The notes below the pieces were generated by a model that saw only the letters and a list, made by a program, of their open reading frames with translations, was not told where the DNA came from and did no database searches. A stretch of DNA of 64,000 nt. Origin: Flavobacterium tistrianum (GTDB lineage Bacteria; Bacteroidota; Bacteroidia; Flavobacteriales; Flavobacteriaceae). Positions 1 to 7,122 of the stretch are shown one piece after another. Position numbers and translations under genes: made by a program. The DNA lies in assembly GCF_003254545.1 (NCBI RefSeq), contig NZ_QJRH01000060.1:84166-148165 (forward strand). Reading direction: 5' to 3'. The first letter of the stretch is position 1. The number at the start of each line of letters is the position of its first letter.

Positions 1-571
1 TGTTATTGTTGTAAGGTTCAGTTACATAAAGTTTATTGTTGTAAACTTCAATATGATTAGCCGTTGCGTTTAAAGCAATTGTAGATTCTACTTTGTTTGT
101 AGCTAAATTGATAACAGCGATAAAATCATCTGTATTACCAGCTGGGTTTGTGCTAGATGCGTAAGTATTTGCATTAGTAACATAAGCTTTTCCATCTTTT
201 ACAACACCGTATCTTGGAGTAATTAAGCCAGTTTCAATTTTTGCTACAAGTTTAAATGTATAACGATTTACAACATTTATAACATTAGAACCACCAGCAA
301 TGATATAGGCTTTATCTCCATCAAAAAATATATTTTGAAGATATTTTCCAACAAAATCAGAACCGTTTACAGTATTGTATACATCTTTTGTGAAAGTATT
401 TAAATCGTTGCTAACGAAAGAAACAGAACCTCCATCAGTGAAATTTCCTTCGTTTAAGATGAAAATTCCATTATCATAAACTCCTTTTGGATCATTGGAG
501 TCATCGTCATTAGAACAAGAAACAAGAAGCGAAACGCTAAGTGCTGCTAAAAATAATCTAGTTAATTTCAT
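1..571 (-). CDS. Surface beta-propeller (YncE-like) lipoprotein, 3' end outside window
   Basis: This is a partial gene: 190 codons are visible from an ATG at 571, and the reading frame is open at the window edge. The N-terminus is a lipoprotein signal, MKLTRLFLAALSVSLLVSCS, followed by an Asp-rich stretch (NDDDSND) of the kind found in exported lipoproteins of this phylum. The body has repeating blade-like phrases such as GIFILNEGNF, YIIAGGSNVINVVNRY and FIAVINLATNKV, which suggest a YncE/DUF5074-type beta-propeller. It starts 4 bases after the stop of the BtuB-like receptor and so shares its riboswitch-controlled transcript. I infer that it is a surface-exposed partner in corrinoid capture. 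The family label is moderately sure; the exact role is inference. Confidence 0.75.
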   Translation of the reverse strand, partial: MKLTRLFLAALSVSLLVSCSNDDDSNDPKGVYDNGIFILNEGNFTDGGSVSFVSNDLNTFTKDVYNTVNGSDFVGKYLQNIFFDGDKAYIIAGGSNVINVVNRYTFKLVAKIETGLITPRYGVVKDGKAYVTNANTYASSTNPAGNTDDFIAVINLATNKVESTIALNATANHIEVYNNKLYVTEPYNNN

Positions 572-575
572 TATA

Positions 576-2429
576 TTAAAATTTAAGGTTTAAGTACAAA
601 TTAAAATTTCTTCCAGGCATTGGTCTGTATTCTAAACTTTGATAAAATGTATTCCAAAGATTTAAGACCTGAAATCCTACTTTAAAAGAAGATAAAAGTT
701 TAAAATCATAATCAATTCCGATATTTGATACATTGTAAGCATCAACAATTTTCTCAGGATCGTTGTCAGATTGTGTGTAGACAAAGCCATTATAAAGGAA
801 CTGATAATAGGCAGAAATGTTTTTTCTTGAATAGGCAACAGATGCCGTAACTTTATTGAAAGGAACAAAAAATAACTGTTTTTTGGTTTCAACATTTTCT
901 GAAACTGTATAAGCATAAGTTGCATTTGCTGTCAAGTTGTTTTTTCCAAAACTTTTTTTCCAGCCCAATAATGTTTCAGCTCCATAGCTATTTACCTTGT
1001 CTGTATTTTGTGGCATCCAAATTCCATTTGTTCCAGGAACCCATCTTAGCAAATCTTTTATTTTCATGTAATAAAAGGTCTGCGATATATTAAAATTTTG
1101 AAAAGTAAAAACATTTCCTATTTCTGCCTGATAAGAACTTTCAGGTTTTAAGTTTGGATTTCCGCCTTCTTCCCAGTACAAATCATTGAAAGTTGGAATC
1201 CTGAAATTTCGTGATGCATTCAATTTCAAATTGTATAGTTTTCCAAACTGATAAGAAGAACCAACTGAAAACAGAACAGGAGATTTATAATTGTCTGTAA
1301 ATTCTTTACGGACGCCAAATTCATTTTTCCAGTTAGCTGAAGCGTCTTGTTTGACAAGTAAAGCTGCAGAACTTATTTCTCTCACATTATCGCCAAAACC
1401 AGAACCATATCCTTTAGTTCTATTATAGTCCAAAATTCCGTTTACTTGCAATGATTTGAATACTTGATATCCTAAATCTGCTTTTGTAATAAAGCTTTCA
1501 GTTTTTCCGTAAGTATAAATGTTACTAGAATTATCTGCATAATACTGATAGTTCTCGAAAATATAAGCAGTTTTTAAATTGGTTGTAAACTTTCCAAAAT
1601 TACCGTCATATTCTAATAAGTTCCGATTAAAGCCATTGACATATTTGCTTTTCATTTCCGATTCGGAAACTAAAGAAGTATTTCTATCGGTATTTGAGCT
1701 TTGGGTGTATAATCTTAGGATGTTTTTTGCATTAATTTTATAACCAGCATTGGCGCTTAGAGTAATAACATCATATTGCCCATTTTGATTCCAGCGCTGT
1801 TCGCCTTTCCAGTTGTACTGATTCAGATATTTATAATCGTTAGTCGAACTGTTTTTCGAAAGTCCAATTTGAGCACTCCATTTTTTGTTAGAAATAGAAG
1901 TTTTGTAATTAACTCCAATTGTATTGAAACTGCCGTAGTCTAGTCTTAAATTATTCTCAAAACGATTAGAAAATAACAAATCGTTGTTTAAATGCACCGT
2001 CCCTCCAACTGCTCCGCTTCCGTAAATAACACTTCCACCGCCCGCTTTTACACTTATTGAATTGTAATCGGAACCCGAAATGGTATTAAAATCGGTGCTT
2101 CCGTTCATTTGGGAATTGATGTTAATTCCGTTCCAGATTACCGCTGTTTGAGAAGAAGTTGTTCCTCTAAAAGCTACCGTAGATAACATTCCACGCCCGT
2201 ATTCTTTAAAGTAAATTGTAGAATTAAAGTTTAATAAATCGGTTAAGAGAGCTTCATTTTTGCCAATAACAGAGTCATTTAGTTTTAAAACAGATTGTGA
2301 AACCGAATAGGATTTTAAATTTTTGTCTGAAACCAATACTTCTTTGAGACTGGTAATAGAATCGTTTTGCGCCGAAATAATCTGGCACATTATAAAAAAA
2401 CAAAAAGCAAAAAGTCGTTTTAAAGTCAT
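576..2429 (-). CDS. btuB: TonB-dependent vitamin B12 receptor, BtuB-like
   Basis: The product is an outer-membrane TonB-dependent receptor of about 617 residues. A signal peptide ends near ISAQ (residues 18-21). The plug domain follows (roughly 25-150, with RGTTSSQTAVIWNG and the Gly-rich GGGSVIYGSGAVGG). A 22-strand barrel ends in the terminal aromatic residue (LNLKF). The frame stays open upstream to 2552, but that extension runs through the cobalamin riboswitch, so I chose the ATG at 2429, which directly precedes a good signal peptide. The riboswitch and the neighbouring cob genes identify the likely substrate as cobalamin or other corrinoids. A lipoprotein gene follows 4 bases downstream. 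Substrate assignment rests on context and family; the receptor fold is clear. Confidence 0.9.
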   Translation of the reverse strand: MTLKRLFAFCFFIMCQIISAQNDSITSLKEVLVSDKNLKSYSVSQSVLKLNDSVIGKNEALLTDLLNFNSTIYFKEYGRGMLSTVAFRGTTSSQTAVIWNGININSQMNGSTDFNTISGSDYNSISVKAGGGSVIYGSGAVGGTVHLNNDLLFSNRFENNLRLDYGSFNTIGVNYKTSISNKKWSAQIGLSKNSSTNDYKYLNQYNWKGEQRWNQNGQYDVITLSANAGYKINAKNILRLYTQSSNTDRNTSLVSESEMKSKYVNGFNRNLLEYDGNFGKFTTNLKTAYIFENYQYYADNSSNIYTYGKTESFITKADLGYQVFKSLQVNGILDYNRTKGYGSGFGDNVREISSAALLVKQDASANWKNEFGVRKEFTDNYKSPVLFSVGSSYQFGKLYNLKLNASRNFRIPTFNDLYWEEGGNPNLKPESSYQAEIGNVFTFQNFNISQTFYYMKIKDLLRWVPGTNGIWMPQNTDKVNSYGAETLLGWKKSFGKNNLTANATYAYTVSENVETKKQLFFVPFNKVTASVAYSRKNISAYYQFLYNGFVYTQSDNDPEKIVDAYNVSNIGIDYDFKLLSSFKVGFQVLNLWNTFYQSLEYRPMPGRNFNLYLNLKF

Positions 2430-2438
2430 AAATTCTTC

Positions 2439-2456
2439 ACTCTTTTTCCCGAGAGT
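2439..2456 (-). promoter_or_regulatory. Candidate expression-platform hairpin of the riboswitch
   Basis: Between the B12 box and the btuB start codon, the minus strand reads ACTCT, an 8-base loop, then AGAGT. This small stem ends 9 bases before the ATG at 2429 and covers the purine-rich stretch just upstream of the start. It could control ribosome access, which would make the switch translational, but no alternative pairing was computed. Confidence 0.35.
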
Positions 2457-2471
2457 TCGATAAATTGTTAC

Positions 2472-2625
2472 AAAGGCAGGTCTCCTGGCTTGCGTCTTGC
2501 TGTTTACCTTCCCATTCGCCGTGGCGGAACAGTGGTTTGTAGTTAACAGCAAGCATTCGTTTAGAACTTAGCTTACAGTTGCGGGTACAGCTCAAGAATT
2601 TACTTGATTCCCTTTTAATGTGTTT
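2472..2625 (-). ncRNA. Cobalamin riboswitch (AdoCbl aptamer)
   Basis: Read on the minus strand, the segment contains the hallmark conserved blocks of the cobalamin aptamer in order: AAAAGGGAA at the 5' end, GCTGTACCCGCAACTGTAA, the CACTG...GGGAAGG pair of elements, and the B12 box AGCCAGGAGACCTGCC at 2475-2490. It lies in the leader of the BtuB-like gene, downstream of a good promoter at 2656-2688. Ligand-bound RNA is known to lower expression of downstream uptake genes in this family, so btuB and the lipoprotein should be repressed when cobalamin is plentiful. Confidence 0.97.
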
Positions 2626-2655
2626 TTAAATCAAAAACACAACCTTAATTTGCTG

Positions 2656-2688
2656 CAAAGATAAAGTTAAAAATATTGATTATTCAAA
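2656..2688 (-). promoter_or_regulatory. Bacteroidota-type promoter for the riboswitch-btuB transcript
   Basis: On the minus strand, TTTG (2685-2688) is followed after 21 bases by TATCTTTG (2656-2663), matching the TTTG / TAnnTTTG promoter of Bacteroidota. Transcription would begin near 2650, just ahead of the riboswitch aptamer. Confidence 0.75.
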
Positions 2689-2727
2689 TTTGTTTTGAGA
2701 TTCATGAAAAATTATAAATTATTTGCA

Positions 2728-3261
2728 CTAAAAATCGATTTTTATAACTTGTCCGAAATCAACTTTATTATTGAAAGCATCCTTTAAAGGCAGTGAACTC
2801 TGATGGCAGAGAATGCTTCTGATGATTCCGGCGTGAGCAACAATAACAATTGGTTGATTTGTTTTTGAAATGGTTTCAGATAAAAAATCACCAACTCTAT
2901 CGTGCAGTTCGACAAAAGATTCTCCGTTTGAAACTTTTATGTTTACAAAATCTTCCATCCAAGGATTGAGTTCTTCCTGCGGAATTTCGTTCCAGCTTTT
3001 TAATTCCCAATCTCCAAAATTCATTTCTTTCAAACGCTCGTCTTCCTGATAAGAAATGGTTTTAATATTTTTTTGAATGTGTTTTGCTAAAATAACACAA
3101 CGCTTTAAAGGACTAGAGAATATAATTGCCTCTGAAGGAAGTTCACAAATAATTCTGTCAAAAATTTCATCAAATGGAACTGAAATATCAACATCTGATT
3201 GCCCGTAACAGATTCCTTTTTCGCAGATGGTTTCGGTATGACGAACTAGATAAATTTCCAT
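2728..3261 (-). CDS. cobC: Alpha-ribazole phosphatase (histidine phosphatase family)
   Basis: This protein of 177 residues belongs to the histidine phosphatase (phosphoglycerate mutase-like) superfamily. The phospho-accepting motif LVRHTE is at residues 5-10, FSSPLKRC supplies the second conserved arginine region, and VAHAG holds the second catalytic histidine. In cobalamin assembly CobC removes the 5'-phosphate from alpha-ribazole phosphate or from the cobalamin phosphate product. Members of the superfamily are hard to tell apart by sequence alone, but this gene overlaps the 3' side of cobS by 16 bases and lies in a cob cluster, which supports the CobC call. It is the last cob gene before the btuB promoter. 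Confidence 0.88.
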   Translation of the reverse strand: MEIYLVRHTETICEKGICYGQSDVDISVPFDEIFDRIICELPSEAIIFSSPLKRCVILAKHIQKNIKTISYQEDERLKEMNFGDWELKSWNEIPQEELNPWMEDFVNIKVSNGESFVELHDRVGDFLSETISKTNQPIVIVAHAGIIRSILCHQSSLPLKDAFNNKVDFGQVIKIDF

Positions 3262-4031
3262 AAAAATAAAATGCTTAAGTAAAATACCACTTCACAAACC
3301 TGTTGAGTTGCTCCAAGACAATCTCCAGTATAACCGTCAATCCATTTCTGAAAATAGCGTGCTAAAAAATATCGTGTTATAAAAACAGGAATTATAGCCA
3401 GAAGAAATTTCAAATTGAAACAAGAAAATGCAATCAGAGGAACTAGACCAAAAAAGAAAGAGCCAAAAACTTCTTTCCAAGTATATTGTTTTGCAATTGG
3501 TTTGCTTTTGCTCGAAGCATCTTCACGAGAATATTCGTGTGTAAAAATAATACTTATTGCTGCCAGACGGCTTAATGAATGAGCAGAAATAAATAAGAGA
3601 TAAACTAGTAAAATATTATTAGTGAAAAGTAAAATTGATTCTGAAAGCAGTTTGAATTTTAATAGAAAAAGTAACACCAATCCGATTGCACCATAGGCGC
3701 CGATGGCACTATCTTTCATAATCATCAAGATTTTTTCTTTCGTCCAGCCTCCGCCGAATCCATCACAGACATCAGCGAATCCATCTTCGTGGAAAGCACC
3801 CGTTGTTAAAATAGAAGCAATAATTGCTAATATAACAGCAATCTCCGTTGAAAGAAAAAATGAAAAAAGATAAAAGGTCAAAAAGGAAATACTACCAACA
3901 ATCCATCCGATAAAAGGAAAATATCTTGTGGCTTTGTTTAAATAATCTGGATGATGCGTAATGTTTTTTGGACACGGAATTCTGGTGTAAAACATTAAGC
4001 AGGTGAAGAAAATGTGTAGTTCTTTTTTCAT
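3246..4031 (-). CDS. cobS: Adenosylcobinamide-GDP ribazoletransferase (cobalamin synthase)
   Basis: CobS is an integral inner-membrane enzyme that joins adenosylcobinamide-GDP to alpha-ribazole (or its phosphate), the last major step of lower-ligand attachment. The product has 261 residues, the usual family length. It opens with the typical FTRIPCPKN segment, carries the acidic metal/substrate motif FHEDGFADVCDGFGGG near residues 80-96, and has several hydrophobic helices. The C-terminus includes DGYTGDCLGATQQ, also conserved in CobS. It overlaps cobC by 16 bases, implying coupled translation. A 177-base spacer containing a hairpin repeat separates it from bluB-cobT upstream. Confidence 0.95.
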   Translation of the reverse strand: MKKELHIFFTCLMFYTRIPCPKNITHHPDYLNKATRYFPFIGWIVGSISFLTFYLFSFFLSTEIAVILAIIASILTTGAFHEDGFADVCDGFGGGWTKEKILMIMKDSAIGAYGAIGLVLLFLLKFKLLSESILLFTNNILLVYLLFISAHSLSRLAAISIIFTHEYSREDASSKSKPIAKQYTWKEVFGSFFFGLVPLIAFSCFNLKFLLAIIPVFITRYFLARYFQKWIDGYTGDCLGATQQVCEVVFYLSILFLWKFI

Positions 4032-4055
4032 TTATATAATTAGTTTGTCATTTAG

Positions 4056-4159
4056 TTTGTCATTTCGACGAAGGAGAAATCATACAAGATATTCCGTAAA
4101 GAGAATCGCCAATCTTTGTAGAATTTCTAGTGTGATTTCTCCTTCGTCGAAATGACAAA
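4056..4159. repeat. Dispersed hairpin element, copy A (perfect 27-bp inverted repeat)
   Basis: The arms 4056-4082 and 4133-4159 are perfect reverse complements over 27 bases (TTTGTCATTTCGACGAAGGA at the start of the left arm), around a 50-base loop. The loop includes CAATCTTTGT, which recurs in the other two copies at 28402-28505 and 31050-31151. It lies inside the cob operon between bluB-cobT and cobS. It has no coding potential. It resembles a REP or MITE-like element, and it could also weaken transcription or stabilise RNA ends; that is inference. Confidence 0.9.
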
Positions 4160-4208
4160 AATCAGAATAAATCACTATGTGACATAATTGTTTTTTAGAA
4201 ATACAAAA

Positions 4209-5888
4209 CTATTTCCTACTTATACCCGCACTTTCAAAACTTGCCATTTCATTCAAAAAGGCCTCAGCCGATTTTAAAATTGGAAAAGCAACAGCGCAAC
4301 CCGTTCCTTCTCCCAAGCGTAAATCAAGATTTAAAATAGGTTTTGCTCCTAAATAATTTAGCAATTCTGAATGTGCTTTTTCGGCAGAACAATGGCAGAA
4401 AATAGCATTTTGTTTGATATTCGGATTTATTTTAAAAGCAATCAAATATGCAACAGTACAAATGAAACCGTCAACAAGAATCAGCATTTTATTTTCAAAA
4501 GCTTCGAGCATTGCGCCAGACATTTGAAGAATTTCAAAACCTCCAAAATAGGAGAGTTGCGATAGTATTTCGGCTTGACCGGAATAACTTTCAATTGCTT
4601 TTTTGAGTAAATTTTGTTTTAAGATCAGTTTTTCATTTTCGACTCCAGTTCCTTTTCCGACACAATCTTCAATAGGAAAATCGGTTAAAATACTCATTAA
4701 AACAGAAGCTGTAGAAGTATTTCCAATTCCCATTTCGCCAAAACCAATACAGTTTGAACCAGATTTTGCGATATTTTCAACAATCGATTTTCCTTTCTCA
4801 AAACATAACTGGACTTCAGATTCGCTCATTGCGGGAACGTGTAGAAATGACTGAGTTCCTTTGGCAATTTTTGCATCGATTAATTTTGCGTTGGTTGGAA
4901 AATCATAATTAACGCCCGAGTCTACAATCGATAATTCGATATTATTTTGATTACAGAAAACGTTTATAGCTGCGCCACCATCCAGAAAATTATTAACCAT
5001 TTGTCGCGTAACATCCTGCGGATAATCACTTACGCCATGAATTGCAATTCCGTGATCTGCAGCAAAAACTACAATATTAGGTTTTACGATTTTCGGATTC
5101 AAAGTTTCAAAAACCGTTGCCATTTGAAAAGCCAATGCTTCCAAAGTTCCTAAAGAACCAACAGGTTTAGTTTTCGAATCTATTTTGTCTTGTAAAAGAG
5201 TATAGAAATCGGACTTATCATGGATTTTGCTTTCTGATTTTGAATTGAAAGAAGAAACATTTATTTGATGAATTTCTTTAATTTCAGTGCAAATAGGAGC
5301 TTCCGATTTTTGTTTCCAATGCAATTGCTGCAGCATTGGCTGATTGTTATAATTGGTAGCTGGTTTCCCGATGCAGAAATAACCAAGCGGTTCTATATTT
5401 TCGGGTAAATCAAGGATTTTTTTAAACTGATAATAGTTGAGAATCGAAACCCAGCCCATTCCGTAACCTTGTTCTGTTAGCGAAAGCCAGATATTCTGCG
5501 CCGCACAAACCGAACTGAATTTCACTGCTTCGTTACTGCCAATTGTGCCAATCGTAAATTGATTGAGAACCGAGCGATCATAAGCAATTATAAGTCCAAT
5601 TGGAGCTTCTTCAATTGCTTCGAGTTTTAGCGATCTGTAAAGTTCTTTTTGTTCTGGATTGTCGGTAAGTTCTTCAGCTTTTTTATTGTAATCTAAAAAA
5701 AGCTTTTTAATAGACGTTTTAACCTCATGAGATTTAATGAGATAATATCTTGTAGCATCAGTCAGTCCCACAGACGGAGCCCAATGTCCTGCTTGCAAAG
5801 CTTTTTCAATTACGTAATGAGGAACTTCATCGGCTGTAAAATGTCGTGTGTCGCGGCGTGATTTTAATATATCGTCTAAATGGCTCAT
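4209..5888 (-). CDS. cobT: BluB-CobT fusion: DMB synthase / nicotinate-nucleotide:DMB phosphoribosyltransferase
   Basis: This protein of 559 residues joins two enzymes. Residues about 1-200 are a BluB-type flavin enzyme of the nitroreductase fold (RRDTRHF, WAPSVG, then GMGWVSILNYYQF and YFCIGKP), which makes 5,6-dimethylbenzimidazole from reduced FMN using oxygen. Residues about 220-559 are CobT (KPVGSLGTLEALAFQ, AADHGIA, GFGEMGIGNTSTAS, and LRLGEGTGCAVAFPI with the catalytic glutamate), which activates the base as alpha-ribazole phosphate. I take the ATG at 5888 (MSHLDDILKS); a TTG two codons earlier is less likely. The fusion would couple base synthesis to its activation. It sits between cobU and cobS. 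Confidence 0.93.
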   Translation of the reverse strand: MSHLDDILKSRRDTRHFTADEVPHYVIEKALQAGHWAPSVGLTDATRYYLIKSHEVKTSIKKLFLDYNKKAEELTDNPEQKELYRSLKLEAIEEAPIGLIIAYDRSVLNQFTIGTIGSNEAVKFSSVCAAQNIWLSLTEQGYGMGWVSILNYYQFKKILDLPENIEPLGYFCIGKPATNYNNQPMLQQLHWKQKSEAPICTEIKEIHQINVSSFNSKSESKIHDKSDFYTLLQDKIDSKTKPVGSLGTLEALAFQMATVFETLNPKIVKPNIVVFAADHGIAIHGVSDYPQDVTRQMVNNFLDGGAAINVFCNQNNIELSIVDSGVNYDFPTNAKLIDAKIAKGTQSFLHVPAMSESEVQLCFEKGKSIVENIAKSGSNCIGFGEMGIGNTSTASVLMSILTDFPIEDCVGKGTGVENEKLILKQNLLKKAIESYSGQAEILSQLSYFGGFEILQMSGAMLEAFENKMLILVDGFICTVAYLIAFKINPNIKQNAIFCHCSAEKAHSELLNYLGAKPILNLDLRLGEGTGCAVAFPILKSAEAFLNEMASFESAGISRK

Positions 5889-6061
5889 TTTCAAAAATCA
5901 ATAACAATTTCAAAAATCAATGTCAATTTGAATCTCAAAATTTTTTAGTCCTTGTAAAGTTAAAGCATTCGCTTTGGAATCAGAATTAATATTTTATTAA
6001 ATAAAAAAGAAAGCTAGATAAAGGATATTGATTTTTGAAATTGTCATTGTTATTGAAATTT
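5889..6061. repeat. Stutter-repeat spacer between cobU and bluB-cobT
   Basis: The spacer holds repeated phrases TTTCAAAAATCAATAAC and TTTCAAAAATCAATGTC near the left end and their reverse complement (TTGATTTTTGAAATTGTC) near 6028-6045, so the two ends can pair as a long hairpin. I see no gene here. Confidence 0.6.
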
Positions 6062-6571
6062 TTAACCTTTTATTTTAACTGGAATTCCAGAAATCATCAA
6101 TACAACTTGATCTGCATTTGCAGCAAGAAACTGATTCATCCAACCTTGAAGTTCAACGAATTTTCTTCCTATGTGCGTTTCTGCATGAACACCCATACCG
6201 ATTTCATTTGTTACAATAATGATATTCGCATTTTCGTGTTTTGCAATGGCAAGAAATTCTTTTTTAGCTCCTTCCAGACTTAAATCTACATCATTTTTGG
6301 TATCAATGAAAAAATTGGTCAGCCAAAGCGTTACGCAGTCAATTAAGGCCGTTTTTCCAGAGAAATCAATTTCACTTAGATATTTCTCTTTCTCAATATT
6401 GGTCCAATGTTCGTCTCTTTCTTTTTGATGGCGATCAATTCGATTTTGGAAGTCATCATCCCATTTTCGGGCAGTTGCTACATATAACGGTGAGTTGGAA
6501 AGTTCTAAAGCAAGTTTCTGCGCATAACCACTTTTTCCCGAGCGCTCACCACCAGTTATTAAATAAATCAT
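6062..6571 (-). CDS. cobU: Adenosylcobinamide kinase / adenosylcobinamide-phosphate guanylyltransferase
   Basis: CobU (CobP) phosphorylates adenosylcobinamide and then attaches GMP to make adenosylcobinamide-GDP, the substrate of CobS. The 169-residue length is normal for the family. The P-loop is GGERSGKS (residues 7-14). VATARKWDDDFQNRI and RHQKERDEHW carry the region of the GMP-accepting histidine. The second half has VTNEIGMGVHAETHIGRKF and the ending of LNxxLAxxADxVxLxxxGIPxxIKG type, all typical. It is the second gene of the minus-strand cob cluster. Because it salvages cobinamide, its presence without corrin-ring genes points to corrinoid scavenging. Confidence 0.95.
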   Translation of the reverse strand: MIYLITGGERSGKSGYAQKLALELSNSPLYVATARKWDDDFQNRIDRHQKERDEHWTNIEKEKYLSEIDFSGKTALIDCVTLWLTNFFIDTKNDVDLSLEGAKKEFLAIAKHENANIIIVTNEIGMGVHAETHIGRKFVELQGWMNQFLAANADQVVLMISGIPVKIKG

Positions 6572-6572
6572 T

Positions 6573-6665
6573 TTTTATTAATTATGAGTTATGAGTTTTG
6601 TTTGGCAATTTATAAATTAAATTACGAGCTATTCATTCATAACTCATAATTTATAATTCATAACT
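6573..6665. repeat. Stutter-repeat spacer (ATTATGAGTTATGAGTT type)
   Basis: Direct repeats of TTATGAGT near 6582-6600 face CATAACTCATAATTTATAATTCATAACTC near 6637-6665 and can fold back on it. The same word occurs at 11487-11530. No gene is present. Confidence 0.55.
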
Positions 6666-6666
6666 C

Positions 6667-7029
6667 CTAATAAGGGCAATGTCGGCAGTTATTCCCACAG
6701 CAGGTTCCTCTTTTTAGGTGAAACCAAGCTTTAAAAACATAATTGCCATTTTCGATATAATAGTCAATTCCTTCAATTAAATTGTCAGTTTTGGGTAAAA
6801 GCATTGCCTTATTATTAAGTGCCTTTTTTGGAGTTAGGGTTTCAATATAAGCGTCAATTTTATCTTCGCAGGCTTCTTTAAAACATGCAGGGCATAGACA
6901 ATCGCCTCCTTCTGAAAGATTGAAAATAGGAGGGTAATCATTACACCAGCATTTATTTTCAGGTGAAATGTCTCCGCATGAAAAAGCGGCTTCACAACTA
7001 GAGCAAATTTTTGTTTTTGGCGCACTCAT
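6667..7029 (-). CDS. Cysteine-rich CWC domain and DUF5522 domain protein
   Basis: This is a 120-residue protein packed with cysteines. The first half has CSSCEAAFSCG, then KCWCNDYP and CLCPACFKEAC, the pattern of the cysteine-rich CWC family. The second half (about residues 82-120) has YYIENGNYVFKAWFHLKRGTCCGNNCRHCPY-like spacing, the DUF5522 signature. Both look like metal-binding modules, probably zinc, but neither has an established role. It is the first gene of the minus-strand cob cluster and is divergent from btuF. It may be co-transcribed with cobU through a repeat-filled spacer of 95 bases. Function unknown. Confidence 0.85.
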   Translation of the reverse strand: MSAPKTKICSSCEAAFSCGDISPENKCWCNDYPPIFNLSEGGDCLCPACFKEACEDKIDAYIETLTPKKALNNKAMLLPKTDNLIEGIDYYIENGNYVFKAWFHLKRGTCCGNNCRHCPY

Positions 7030-7063
7030 TAAATAAAAGGCTTTTGTTTAAATTTGTACGAAT

Positions 7064-7101
7064 AAAGGTAAACAAAAAAAATAGAAATTGATTTACCTTT
7101 G
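7064..7101 (+). promoter_or_regulatory. btuF promoter with overlapping inverted repeat
   Basis: TACCTTTG at 7094-7101 matches the TAnnTTTG element, 22 bases ahead of the btuF ATG. The second arm of a perfect 9-bp inverted repeat (AAAGGTAAA 7064-7072, TTTACCTTT 7092-7100) overlaps it almost fully, so a repressor or RNA hairpin could act here. No B12 box is seen in this leader. Confidence 0.5.
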
Positions 7102-7122
7102 TGCCCACACAAAACACAAAAT

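Noticed and set aside
2430..2552. N-terminal extension of the BtuB-like frame up to 2552.
   Set aside because: It runs through the cobalamin riboswitch; the ATG at 2429 precedes a proper signal peptide.
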